A stretch of DNA of 64,000 nt, from positions 142,440-206,439 of the forward strand of contig ML986612.1 in assembly GCA_010094045.1 (NCBI GenBank), read 5' to 3'. This DNA comes from Lojkania enalia. Taxonomy: Eukaryota > Ascomycota > Dothideomycetes > Pleosporales. The stretch's first letter is position 1. Each line of letters begins with the position of its first letter. A model generated the notes under the pieces. The model saw only the letters and a program-made list of their open reading frames with translations. It was not told the DNA's origin and did not search any database. The translations under genes were made by a program, and so were the position numbers. Of this stretch, positions 13,996 to 25,100 are shown in pieces.

Positions 13996-15638
13996 CTACT
14001 TCTCAGCCACCCACTTAACCTCCTCGCCCGATCTCCGTATGCCCTCGTTCAAGCTCTCCTTTTCATCGCCCAGCGCCCAAAGCGTCGTTTCTACCAAGAC
14101 ATTGATTCCCTCCTCCTCGAACGGCAACCAATGGGCGCCCTTCTGCACAGTAAGAACTTGGCTTCCCTTGACCAAATAGTCCGAAATGCCCTCTAGTGCA
14201 AGCCTCCCTTCGAACGCCGGATCATGTTTTCCATAGATCAAGGTCGCAGGCACTTTCAGGGCGCCGGGAGGACCGTCTTCGAAGAGACCCGCGCCGGAAT
14301 TGGAGCGCGATGGAGGGACTTCGATTTCCGACAGTGCGACAATAGTAGCGAGTGACTTTTCCCACGGGTTGAGCGCTAGATGCTCGCGGTAGATGCGGAT
14401 TTTCTGACGCAGTCCAAAGTCCTTGATGCGTTGCTTTACAGACTCGGAGTAGCCTTGATGTTCCTTTGATGCTTCGCCTTCTGGGAATTGACCTACTCCA
14501 GGACCCGAGGAGACGACCATCCATTCCGCCTTCTCCTTTTCTGTCAACCGCCTGTCCTTCTTGCCTTTTGATGTGATGATACGAGCCTGTACGAGGTGTA
14601 GGACGCGCAAGAACCAGAAATTTCCGAAGCGCGTGAAGAGTTGGGCGAGCGGGAAGGGGAGCTGGAGGATGAAGATGTAGAATGAACGGGCGATTTGGCC
14701 AAAGACGGGTGAAAGGGTTCGAAGCGAGGATTTGACGAGGGCTGGGCGGAAGGGCCAATGGAAGAAGGTACGAATCATCTGCTTTGCGGAAGCGATGTGT
14801 GTTAGGACGTTGGAATAGACCTGCTGTGGCTGTTCAATGTTTGCTGTTAGCCGTGGTCTCTCGGATCAAGCGGGATGGAGAAAGACATACGATAATGGCA
14901 CCAGCAATTATCCACCGATCTGCAAGTTCTTTTGCTTCGCTCGCAAGACGCGCGCCGACGATACCTCCCCAGTCATGCGTTACCATGACCAACTTTCCGC
15001 TTTCCGCGAGATAGAGCTCCCGCATCCCAAGTATGAAGCCAGCCAAACTCTGCAATACATTTTCAGGGTCGTATATAGGAAGATCATCAGATCCACCGTA
15101 CCCGGGGAGATCGACAGCGATGAGAGTGTAGTCTTGGAGCTTGGGGGAAGCTAGGATAGCGCGCCAGAGGAGGAAGGAGTCCGGAAAGCCTAGGAAAGTT
15201 AGTCCACGTACCGGCGAAGGCCGCGTAGAAGGGGGTGTCTTGCCATGGATGAATATAGCAACCCTTTGGGCCTTGCGACCAGAGGGGGCGTTGACGACGT
15301 AGTGTAGCTTGACACCGTTCGCCGTGTAGAAGTCATGGTGGAAGCCTAGAATTGGTTGTCCCTTAACATCCCAGTATTTCTTCTGTGCTGTTTCTCTTAG
15401 TGAGCTCCTCGCGGTTCGTAGAACATATATTATCGTGCTAGAGTTACATAGCAAAATAGCCATGCCGTGACAGTGTAGTATGGCGGAGTCGCATACCAAT
15501 ACTAAGCTCCCTCTTCTCCTCCTCGCTCGTCCGGTCACTGAACGCCTTGTCCCTTGTGCCAGCGATGAAAGCCATGACCACGAGATTGAAAATCCCATAC
15601 GCAAAGCCGAAGCCCCGCCACGCGAGTTCGCTGAGCAT
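13996..15638 (-). CDS. Alpha/beta hydrolase, epoxide-hydrolase type
   Basis: Exons 15638-15497, 15387-15244, 15189-14891 and 14829-13996 give 472 residues. It starts with a hydrophobic segment (MLSELAWRGFGFAYGIFNLVV) that may anchor it to a membrane. The alpha/beta-hydrolase core shows the oxyanion motif HGFPDS (from residue 95), then DLPGYGGSD and the nucleophile elbow HDWGG (Asp168). The acid is in KHDPAF (about Asp398) and the catalytic His in GAHW (about His428). An Asp nucleophile in HDWGG points to epoxide hydrolase or dehalogenase chemistry rather than a Ser esterase. Intron 2 (15190-15243, 54 nt, divisible by three) appears to use a GC donor; reading through it would insert 18 residues between HG and FPDS. 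Substrate unknown. Confidence 0.85.
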
Positions 15639-16642
15639 ATTTGCTGTCGTTCGGTTTAGTGGTTGGGAACTGGAGCTGGAACTAGAGCTGGAGCTGGAGC
15701 TGGAGCCGTGGAGCTGTAGGAGCTATGTTCTCTGAGCTATGCTACGAAACCCCCTGGTTTGGGCGATTCGGTCATCAGACACGGTTGCGGGGATAATACG
15801 TTGGTCAACTGATCGAGGGATGGTCCTGCGAGGGCATCTGCCTCTAATAGCACATTGTACAGTACATCTGTCCATGCAAGCACACGCAAGCATCGACAGT
15901 CACGTTCGTCAAGTGGGAACGTGCCCACCGATTAGCGGAAGCCGCAACGGAGCCCGAGTGGAAAAGGAAAGGGTCCGCACTCGATGACGTTGGTTGGCCG
16001 CACGCGCCTGCGCCGATCCTGGGCCCTGCAGACCATGGTCGGCCAGATGTATCTGCCTTCATGCGGTGTGTTTGTACAACTATGGTTGCGGACTTAATTG
16101 CTACATTCATTGATCTCTTTGCTACACTAGCTGTGACTTGCGCAGGCGCTTTGCACCGGAATGGGCAGGTTTGACGTCAACCACGAAAAGCAGCTTATCC
16201 CTCCACGAAGCTGCAAAAGGAAATATAGGGCTAGTTTGTGTAGGTGCGGAACATGCCGCTGCAAAGCGTCTACCCCAGGGTTCAATCGGCCTCGAAGGCG
16301 CGGCGCCCGCTTGACAACGTCCATGCTGGGTCTGTAGATTTCTTTCCTGTCTCAGGAATCAACATTCACTACATTACAAACCCCCTCTAAGGCTTGTCCC
16401 AAGTACCGTGGTGGTAGTCCAAATGATTCCCATGTGGAACAAGTTTAGTGGACAATACCTGCTTCTCTCGTTAGTTCATCTCCTTTCGAGTCTCTTGGCT
16501 GTATGGGTAAGTATCCGCCAAAAAAACCCCCCATTCAACGACTCAAAATGCGGGTTAAGTAAGATAGAAAGCACCATATCCAAATGACTGTGAGGTGGAC
16601 TTGTGAATTTTGAGCAACCTTGACATATCCTACCCAGAACAT
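15639..16642. other. Intergenic region with short hexamer repeat
   Basis: Upstream region of the hydrolase gene, plus about 0.9 kb of DNA with no gene that I can support. A GAGCTG-type hexamer repeat lies at its left edge. Confidence 0.5.
15670..15715 (+). repeat. Imperfect (GGAGCT)n microsatellite
   Basis: Roughly seven imperfect GGAGCT/GGAACT units lie in tandem, 32-77 bp upstream of the hydrolase start codon, so probably in its promoter or 5' leader. Confidence 0.8.
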
Positions 16643-17488
16643 CTAACTATCCAGCCACGTCGATGCTATCAATACACTTAGAGCCGTCCACACAATACAG
16701 CGATGAACCTTGCCACCTTTGGAACCAACTGCTCGCGAGACGAATGCTGCTGCAAACGTCAGGAACAAGCATCCCATGCCGAAGTAAACAACTGCGTAGA
16801 CATACATCAGTTTTACGGCCTAGAGAGCCCACGCTGTCCGATAGTAGCCGTGTCTTTGTGCAAAGTGTACTGTCCTGCCCACCACACAGAGAGTAATCAG
16901 TTGGAGGACAAATTTAGCCACGAACTGCGACATAAAGGCGTTACACCAGAGAAACTCGAATTCTCTTTCGACTAGGCTTCCGCGATTACCACTGTCAACA
17001 AAATTGTGACGATATTGGTGTAACGGCATTGGCATAGTCTTTGTGTTTGCTCTTGTCTCCCTTGACCACAGTGCAAACGCTCCTGATATAATCTAGCTTA
17101 ATCTTAGTTGCGACAGCATGAATAACAAACTCCCAAACTTCAAAATCGGCATAGTATCTATCCGATTTCTTGGTCGTTGCGGCAATGGAAGTGGCGGCTC
17201 CGAGTTGCACGCCAACAGTGTAGAATCAGCTCCATGTCCGGACTCGCTCCCGAGTCGACCAGAACAATCGCAAGTAACCATTTGATTAGAGAAATGACCG
17301 GGTGAGATGCCGATGATGCTTGTTATGATATTTATAAGAGCCAGCATTGCGAAGACTGACGGCATGGATGAGCATGGGTGCATGGTCTCGTCGAGGGATT
17401 TTAGTGTCCAATGAAAGGAAATATAGACATTCCAGTCGCTCCGGCTATCAATCTCGCGAATGACATGGGAACTGATACCGAGTGGCAT
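16643..17488 (-). pseudogene. Broken multi-pass membrane protein gene of fungal unknown family
   Basis: Read from 17488 downward, the protein starts MPLGISSHVIREIDS. It continues with a hydrophobic helix (MLALINIITSIIGI) and the block GRLGSES. It then resumes in another frame as YTVGVQLGAATSIAATTKK...DFEVWEFV, returns to the first frame at EFLWCNAFMSQFVAKFVLQLITLCVVGRTVHFAQRHGYY, meets an in-frame TAG at 16820-16822, and goes on with KLMYVYAVVYFGMGCLFLTFAAAFVSR to a stop at 16643. The order of blocks (short helix, LQLGA, EFLW..AFM, GRTVHFA..GYY, last helix) is what I recall for fungal multi-pass proteins of unknown function. I could not remove either frame change or the TGA just before FYTVG with legal introns. 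A TATA-like TCTATATATG lies upstream at about 17520-17530. Unusual introns or sequence errors could mimic this decay. Confidence 0.45.
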
Positions 17489-17960
17489 TGTAATGCTGTG
17501 TCTTTGAATGCATTGTGCACATATATAGAATCGTATGGGTGCAGACGGGTGTCCAGTGAAGCATGCCTTGCACTGTTATGACCTCTCTGCCAGCCCCGAT
17601 ATTGCAGTCTTCCCGAAGAGATGCGGGCATGGAATGCTCTTTAATTCGGGTTACTTGAAAATTCTTCATGGCTTATTGAATGGGGCTTGTGAGCTCATTA
17701 TATGCTTCTTCCGCATCTGCAATAATTGCTTCATAGACCAATACCTCGGGAGCGACAATATCATTGGCGATTAGGGCCTTTCGGGCGCACCTCGCGCCGA
17801 AGAAGATTCGCCCTTCGAGTCTAGTTCCTGTCGGATGAAACTCGACGAGGTAATCAAACGTAGGACATCAATGGGACCATTGGTAGAACGCTCTTCAAGG
17901 TATAACAACATCAACCTGTTCAGCCTTCCAAAACCACAACCTCTTATCCTCCCCTTCATC
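17489..17960. other. Intergenic
   Basis: No coding signal is recognised beyond the promoter of the broken membrane-protein gene and the 3' flank of the next minus-strand gene. Confidence 0.5.
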
Positions 17961-18518
17961 TCACCCCTTCCTTCCCTTCTTACTTTCCAAGATCCTTTCC
18001 TTAACCCTAGCCTCAACACTCCTCTGCGCCTCCAAATCTCTTAACTGCCGCTCCAACTCCTCATTCTTCTTCACCGCCTCCTCTCTTTCTCTCATTCGTT
18101 CCCTCACTTCCTCGATCTTCTCTTTAATTCGTTCCTCCACCACGCGCTCCAACTGCCCCGCATCTTGAATATCATTTTCACTTATAAACTTGCTTGCGAG
18201 ATCGGCGACGGTAGCGGGAGAAGGGCCAGGACCTCCAGTATGGTAGCCGTGTACGTGTGTTAGGAGAAGGCCCGGGATGGGAGAGGGATGCGTCCGTAGA
18301 GGGGACGTCAAAGGGACAGGGAGCATAGTCGGCAAGATAAGAGGTGGGGAGTTGGAGAGTTTGGAGACGGGCTGTGATGTGCTGGAAGGCGGGTAGAGGA
18401 TCGCGTTCATAAGCGCATTCTCGAAAGCTTCGTCGTAGGCTACGGTTGCGGGCGAGTAGTCTATTACAGGAGACGTAGGCTCAGGGTCGTCGATTGGAGT
18501 TAGCGGCGCGTTTGACAT
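17961..18518 (-). CDS. Hypothetical protein with C-terminal coiled coil
   Basis: A single 185-residue reading frame with no intron needed. I do not recognise the family. The first 120 residues are Pro/Ser/Thr-rich and probably disordered. They contain DEAFENALMNAILYPPS, an amphipathic segment that may bind a partner. Residues of about 120-185 (VEERIKEKIEEVRERMREREEAV onward) form a strongly charged Glu/Arg/Lys heptad-like helix, very likely a coiled coil, ending in a basic tail ESKKGRKG. The gene is divergent from SF3B5 across only 235 bp, which supports it being a real gene and may mean co-expression. It would fit a structural or scaffold protein, but no function is claimed. Confidence 0.6.
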   Translation of the reverse strand: MSNAPLTPIDDPEPTSPVIDYSPATVAYDEAFENALMNAILYPPSSTSQPVSKLSNSPPLILPTMLPVPLTSPLRTHPSPIPGLLLTHVHGYHTGGPGPSPATVADLASKFISENDIQDAGQLERVVEERIKEKIEEVRERMREREEAVKKNEELERQLRDLEAQRSVEARVKERILESKKGRKG

Positions 18519-18753
18519 CGTGTTATGGGAGTATTAGGGTTCTATCGGATGGTTGAGTAGATGATGCGCGGTATTGTGGGTGCGCGAGAACGAAGAGTAT
18601 GCGAAATTCAACATGAATGGAAGGTTGGGGCACCTCCGATTGAGGCTCAAGCTTGGCATGCAGTAGCTCCCCTTACATAATCTGTTTCTCCAAATTGTTG
18701 ACCCTCTCACCATCTCCAGCTCCCTTACTGGCGCACCAAAACCTTATCGCAAC

Positions 18754-19058
18754 ATGGCCGACAAACTCCGTGCACAGCAGCAGCTCGAGTCACTACAAGC
18801 CCGCTATGTTGGCACCGGGCACGCGGACACCACAAAGTTCGAATGGACCTCCAATATCGCGCGCGACTCGCTATCTTCATACATCGGGCATCCACCCATG
18901 TTACAGTACATGAGTATCGGTCTTGGACAGCCTAAAGAGAAGACGAGGATTATGTTGTTGGAAAGGATGATTCAGCCTGTGGGGCAGCCGCCTGAGGTGA
19001 GCTGATAGTTTAGGCGTTTGATGTGGTTGTGCTAACGGTTTTATAGCCACAGGATTGA
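18754..19058 (+). CDS. SF3B5: Splicing factor 3B subunit 5 (SF3b10)
   Basis: Exons 18754-18996 and 19047-19058 encode 84 residues, the usual size of this family. SF3B5 is a small subunit of the SF3b complex of U2 snRNP, which holds the branch-point region of introns in the nucleus. The protein is recognised along its whole length: LRAQQQLESLQARYVGTGHADTTKFEW, then SYIGHPPMLQYMSIGLGQPKEKTR, then LLERMIQPVGQPPE. The last exon is only 12 nt (PQD and stop), behind a 50-nt intron with a GCTAAC branch-like motif. The gene stands head-to-head with the coiled-coil unknown. Confidence 0.95.
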
Positions 19059-19403
19059 TCATACCCATACGCGACAAGTAGCATAAATCACACGGTGACC
19101 ACCCATATTACTCTTTGTATGGCAGGTTGACATTACATCAAATGCGGACTGGACACGGATAGGCGCGTTCACGAAGGACGATGGGCATTGTAATTCGAGA
19201 TTATGATTGGTGGATGTACCATCCAACTAGACGATTATGGCCTAATACCATATGCACATTTTTGGGGTGACTATTATATAAAACGATGGAAGTTTGGGGA
19301 ATGTGCCTTCTTAGCGTTACGAGTAGTATATAGGGTCCAATATCATTGACGAGGACTTCTTTGATACACTCAAAGACCTCATTCTCACTCAGTTCGTGCT
19401 CGC
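19059..19403. other. Intergenic, convergent 3' ends
   Basis: 3' flanks of SF3B5 and of the small ankyrin gene. No feature recognised. Confidence 0.5.
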
Positions 19404-20219
19404 CTATTCGTTGTCGCTGGGTATCCCTGTAGACTCATCTTTATCTTCCACGATAGCATCCTGAAGAGCCAATTTGTGTTTTTGTTCCACTCGTTCCATC
19501 TCTACCTTTTCATCCTTTGCCTTTTCTGCCTTCTCATACTCCTTTTCTGCATCAGCCAAGAACTCAATCAGTGCTGTGTTCGTCGGGTCAACAAGGTCTT
19601 TTGGCGTACACAACCCCATATTCTTCTCCATCGGATTGCAACCTGCGTCTACGAGAAGGTAAATGAGAGGGTAGCCAAGGTCTTCCCATTGTGATGGGGG
19701 CTTCGAGTTTACAAAGCGGACGGCTTTGTGGAGAGGTGTGTCTCCTTCCCCATTATACACTGACGTGTCTTTTCCGTCAATCTCAACATCGAATTGGTCG
19801 AGGAGTGTTTCTACGACGTCGTCCATAAGAAGTGTTAGCTTTCGTGTATATACTTTACGTATGCATCTTTGGGGCTGGCTTACAGCTCCCATATTCTGCA
19901 GCTATATGTAGGTAGGTGAGTCCATAAGATCTCTTGTCCTTCTCACGAATATGGTTTTTGTCCCTATAACTCCGTCTGTACTTCTCCTCCTCACTTTTCT
20001 CACCCATGTAGTTTAATACTTCGGCCACATAGTCCCTGCGAGTTCTTCCTTCCTTTTCCGCTCGTTCCGCGATCTCTTCTATAACTTCTTCAAGGAGAGT
20101 CGAGTTGTCGTAACGACATGCTTCCAAGATGAGCCGACGAAGATCTGCAAGCTGTTGTGTGGTTAGTGATAATATTCCGGCGCATGATTGAGGATGTAGC
20201 ATACAGAATTGTCCTCCAT
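19404..20219 (-). CDS. Small ankyrin-repeat protein
   Basis: Proposed exons are 20219-20205 (MEDNS), 20151-19884 and 19822-19404 (233 residues). It resembles small fungal ankyrin proteins such as yeast YGL242C: DLRRLILEACR, then a first ankyrin unit (LTYLHIAAEYGS), a second (GEGDTPLHKAVRF...LIYLLVDAGCNP), then DPTNTALIEFL and a charged, possibly coiled-coil tail. The family text expects a join AAEYGS-Y-DVVETLLDQ. That join is obtained only if intron 2 (19823-19883, 61 nt, GTAAGC donor, CTAAC branch-like motif) ends in TATGG rather than an AG. The next AG (CGTCGTAG) would create a TAA at the junction. So the gene either uses an atypical acceptor, has lost its acceptor, or contains a sequence error. 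Confidence 0.65.
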
Positions 20220-20632
20220 TTCGTAATTACTACGTCAGCCGTAGTACAAATCAAAGGGAGCCTGTAAATCCGAAGTAGTACGGGCCAAATACTGACTCTG
20301 TCGATGATGGGCGTTGACAAGGTGTAAGAATGCAGACGTGTCGACTCCAAGAGTTGCGAAGTAGAAGCGAAAGGCAAGATGACTGTCGAGTAGGCTCATT
20401 TCAGTATTCCATCTGCATGTGGTTGAACGGGTAGACACAATCTGACATGGGGCATACAAGTGCATGCCGTCAGGCGGAGGGCATTGGTGTGGCAGTGACC
20501 GAGACGTTCAAAGACCCCGCACTTTACCCTATCCAGCCTAAACGTAACTGAGTCCAGCCGTCACTTCTACATTTTTAGAGTGCGACATTCGAGCCGTTTA
20601 TTCTTCCTAGTCGTAATCGGCCCAGCGCCATC
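20220..20632. promoter_or_regulatory. Divergent promoter, ankyrin gene / RPC11
   Basis: The 413 bp between two head-to-head start codons hold both promoters. No further element was recognised with confidence. Confidence 0.4.
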
Positions 20633-21147
20633 ATGCTGCTATGTAGGTCGAACATTATAAACATATAGCACTTGTCTAATACCTGTACAGTCTGCCCTAC
20701 CTGCAGCAACATGCTGCGCGTTAGCAAGCTTCCACCTGGCGATTCTTCTACCGAACAGTACGCCGGCCAGAACTGCTTCGAATGCCTGACCTGCCCCTAC
20801 CAATTCGTCATCAACAAGCGCTACTACGAGCGCAAGTATATGAAAAAGAAGGAAGTAGAGGATATTCTTGGCGGAAAGGGCTCCTGGGACAATGTCGACC
20901 AGGCGGATGGTGCGTCCGTCTTGAATATGAATGAAACCAAGTACGGCGGCAGTGGCTAACTACGAGACAGCGATGTGCCCGAATGACAAGTGCAGGAATG
21001 ATAGAGCATATTTCTATCAATTGCAGATTCGGAGTGCTGATGAGCCTATGACTACTTTCTACAAGGTCGGTATCTTGACTCAACTTTAAGAGAAATAAAC
21101 TAACACTGTAGTAGTGTACCAAATGTAGCAAAGAATGGCGCGAATGA
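20633..21147 (+). CDS. RPC11: RNA polymerase III subunit RPC11 (C11)
   Basis: Exons 20633-20642, 20691-20909, 20971-21065 and 21115-21147 give 118 residues. C11 is the TFIIS-like subunit that gives Pol III its RNA-cleavage activity and helps termination and reinitiation. The first exon is only 10 nt, and its join yields the family start MLLFCPTCSNML, a zinc ribbon with CPTC paired to CFECLTC. The C-terminal ribbon has MCPNDKC and TKCSKEW. The hairpin QIRSADEPMTTFYK carries the acidic RSADE motif needed for cleavage. The linker (ADAM) is set by intron 2. All splice sites are GT-AG and in phase. Confidence 0.93.
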
Positions 21148-22104
21148 TCTCCGCATACTAGATAATCGATTTCTAGAGTTTCGGGGCAGTGGCTTTTCGT
21201 TCAATATACCCAGGTTTCATTTGCGCGATATTTTTCAAATCGACACCGTCCTATGGTTAGGATTTTCTTCAATATTCATACATTTGATAATTTCTACGCT
21301 TTGTTCATTTCTATCCTTGCATTCCGTCATGAATAGACACGTATCTCACGGACCTGAGCGTAGTGGGTTTGCGATCATTTGGTTATGAACGGCTTTCTGA
21401 CATCAAGTGAAGAATTTGGGATAATTTGTGGTTCCTCTTTGTAAAATGAACTAGCTGATTTGACTCACGGACTTACCTAGGTAAAAGATACATTCCACAG
21501 TCCAGCCGCTAATATGATGCGCAGATTCATATGCCAAATACTTAATGGAACTTATCATAACTTGGCACGAGCCTAGTATTCACAGAACAGAGAGTTATAC
21601 TTGTGCCGATCCGTCATTAAGAATTGGTATCACATGTTCTCTACTTTTGCGCATGAGCCGATTCTTTATGTTTAGTCCAGCACGATTTGGATCTTGGTGC
21701 TGAGCTGATCAAAAGGCAGCTTTATCTCTCTGCAACGTAGTCGAATCGCAGCTAGTCGTTGTGTAATCTAGTATCACTACGACTGTTAACACATTCGCCG
21801 AACAGCATCTGATTTGTTAGAATTATTGATGGGGATGTGCAAAGAGATCAACAGGCACAACTGAGCCGCGCGACAAAATGATTTTGGACCAATTAACAAG
21901 GGCTCTGAACTCATTTTAATCGCTTATGCAGCCCCCTGCATTTTGGTTCCCTCAGCATGCTACGCCGCATTATGAGATACAGACACTGCTGCCTTCTAGT
22001 CAACCATTCTGTCATTGCTCTTATTCCGATCTCGAAGCATCGGAGAATGAAGGAGCACTCGTTGAAGCCATATCCGCCTTTGAATTCGAGCTGAGCATTG
22101 AAAA
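21148..22104. other. Intergenic, AT-rich
   Basis: Close to 1 kb with no supported gene. An open segment at 21926-22108 lies directly upstream of the large ankyrin gene, but nothing in it is recognisable. Confidence 0.5.
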
Positions 22105-25100
22105 ATGAGAAGCGTGACGCGTCTGCGACTCCTCCTTGGAGTTTGTTGCATCACGGCTGCTACCGCGGATGTTGGAGATGATTTCTCCAATAATTTGTTC
22201 TCTGACCTCGCTCCGTATGAAAAGCCCCATCTCCATTATGATTCACATGCTTACTTGATACCGCAACTAGGTTGTTGGCGCTATTCGGGGAAAGGATTAC
22301 CATGCAATTCATGAGCCAGTCTATGGGCTGGGCCGATCATATTATTCTTGCCATGGCCCCTTTAGGGATAATCACTGCTATCGTCAGTGCGATACGCGTC
22401 AGTGGCCCGCCATGGCTTAGAGCTATCATTGGAAGAGCAAGGGAAAACCGCTCTGTTGTTGAGTCGGAATTGATGTCCTCTACATCGAACGAGGTTTGCG
22501 AGCTATGGAACGGTCATGAGATTGTCCGAGTAATGGGCCAGGGACCTATTCGGGAGTTTATTATTCTCCTGCCCGACAAGGATTACCATGACAAGAAGAG
22601 TGCAAGCGCTCATGACATACACAAAAACCATGCTACTACAACGGCCGAGGCGATGGGCAAGATGGATCGTCCTCAAAACATAGGCCATAATGGCGTCAAA
22701 GTGCAATTCATGGAGTTGGGTGCCGCAAAGGATCATATTAAGCCGTACCGTAAGTAAAACTCCAAGTTAGTTCCTCAAACTTATATCCTATCAGAACCCA
22801 CTCTTCGTGAGCGCATTATGGGTAGACTCACGGAGCATCATCATGATGAAGAAAAGGCTCAATTAGATTTTACCCAGGTAATACCTGATTGCAAAGAGAC
22901 CCAGAAAAATTATTATAGACTGGACGAAATTCATGAAGGCTCGTACGTTACTGTAGTCCGAAACACCGCCGCCGATACTCCAAATCTAACCCTAAACATC
23001 CGCAACCAAGTCGGGCGAGCGGATTTATATGTGGTAGCTGTATGCGGTATTATTCTCCAGCTTGGGAGTCTACTTTACTTCTGGTTTGCAACATACTATC
23101 CCTCCCTCAGATTTCCCAAGGATGGGGACCGGGTCGCTCAATATGCTTTCCCGTGTGCAGCAGCTGGTACGCTCCTTCTGGTAACTGGAATATTGATCTG
23201 CTCCCACACTGTTGAGGACAGCACACTTGAAAAATCTTACCGACCAATGCCTGGGAAGCAGGCTCGCGTCGTCTGGATTCAGAGATCCTCCACTGTTAAT
23301 GAACAGGAGTTCCAGTCTTTTGCGGTCTTTCCGTCCGAGTCCCAGGCACTGATCAAAACCTCCCATAGAACTCAGAGATACCCAGCCAATAAACTAGTAT
23401 ACGGGAAGAGGCGCCGCCAAAAAGCCCTTAATCATCTAACAGACTTAGTACTCAATGTATTGGTAGCCAATAGTATGAAGGAGATTATGGTAGTCATTGG
23501 CGTTCTCATCAGCCTCTGCGGCTATATCGTGCAATTTGTTGGTTTCCGTGGGCTGCACTGGTCGGCATCGGTCGTACAGCTGGGAGTCATTGCCGTGATG
23601 GCAGTTCTCAGAGTTTGGGTTCGCCGTAATCTTGCAATTATTCCGAGATCTCAGCCCCTGTTGTCAGACCACGAGATGGATTGGTTGGCATTAACACTTG
23701 GTGGAGACTACACTAAGGCGCCTTGGCTTGATACTTCCAAAGCTAGCGGAGACAAATCCAGCACACTGTGGGCACAATCCGGAAGTTGTATCTGGGAAAT
23801 TCAGGGGGTTGAATATGCGGAAAATCTCAAAAAGCTGGAACAGCACAAACTGAGCGGCCCTAGGGAAGCTGAAACATCGGCTCCAACGGTAGAAGAACGT
23901 CAAAATATCAACGGCCATCAGACCCTTTACTTGAGTCAAAATAACCAGATTTCTGAATCTTGGTCAAATCCTCATATATGTATGAGAGTAAGGAGAGACA
24001 TTGGGAGGCTAGCGGACTGGCATGGACCTGCGTCAGCAGAGGCCATTTCTCTTGCAAGAGCAATTGAGTTTACAATGGATGCTCTACTTCCTTCTCTTAC
24101 CGGAACATTCACTTGGTCTATAAATACTTCTAGTGGACCAATCCATTTTCAGATCAAACGCGAACCAACAGGCACATGGAAATCGCTTTCAGATGAGCTC
24201 GAGGCGGCATTATCATTGTGGTTATACGCTCTTTATGACAAGGAGCAAGGATATCAAGCCAAGAACAAATATGAGAAGGAATTACCAATAGCTTTTGAGA
24301 GGACAGATCAACAGCGAGAAGAAAAACTGAACCAGAAGACGCGGCCGCACGAGCATGAAAAATCTGACGACGACTCGTGGTTGCGAGCTAAAGGGATGCA
24401 TGCAAAACGCAGTGTCCGACTGCTTGGGCCATATACTCAAAGGCTATGTCAAGATCTTCGGTGGTGGATGCCCGACGCAGGGGTCAACATTTTCGAAGTT
24501 AGGCAGCAAGAGTCTGCTGACAGTGACATATATGAAGTAGAGCCTCATCGAATCGTTGGGATTGTACCGAAGATTGGCTCTAATATTACTCAATCTACAG
24601 GAGGACCCTACGCACGTCTATACAGAGCCCAGAAGTCCTCAAACTCATTGGACATCTCTTACCTAAGCGATCCAGTTACACAAGAGGGCACGCTAGCAAT
24701 AGAATCGCATAGCCATCTGAAAGGAATATTGGCTCAGCATTTGTTTTCAGCTTTCATGTGGGCTGTAGCAAAGAAATTGACAAGACCAGTCCCAGGTGGA
24801 GCGCAAATACATTCCACAAAAGCGAGTTCACTAGAAGGATTCTCGGGCTTACCTCTATGTTCACTACGTAACACTCGAATTACCCAAATGGCACACAGTA
24901 TTGAAAGCACTGGACTTGGAGAACTGGAAATGATATACGCCTGCATTATTGCACCGCTAAGTATGGAGAATAAGCTCCCACGCACCGATTCTATCGTTGC
25001 ATGGACACGCCAAGCTGCCAGTCCGTATGAACAAGGTGGTGATTGGGAAGCGGCCATTTATGCCTACCTCTCGCTCTTTAAAGTTTCCGAGGCCTTTCCA

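Noticed and set aside
16770..16820. A 51-nt intron removing the TAG in the broken membrane gene
   Set aside because: Phase would fit, but it would delete the conserved GRTVHFA..GYY segment.
21926..22108. Upstream frame as the N-terminus of the large ankyrin protein
   Set aside because: It ends in a stop before the conserved block, and the 22105 ATG gives a signal-like start directly.
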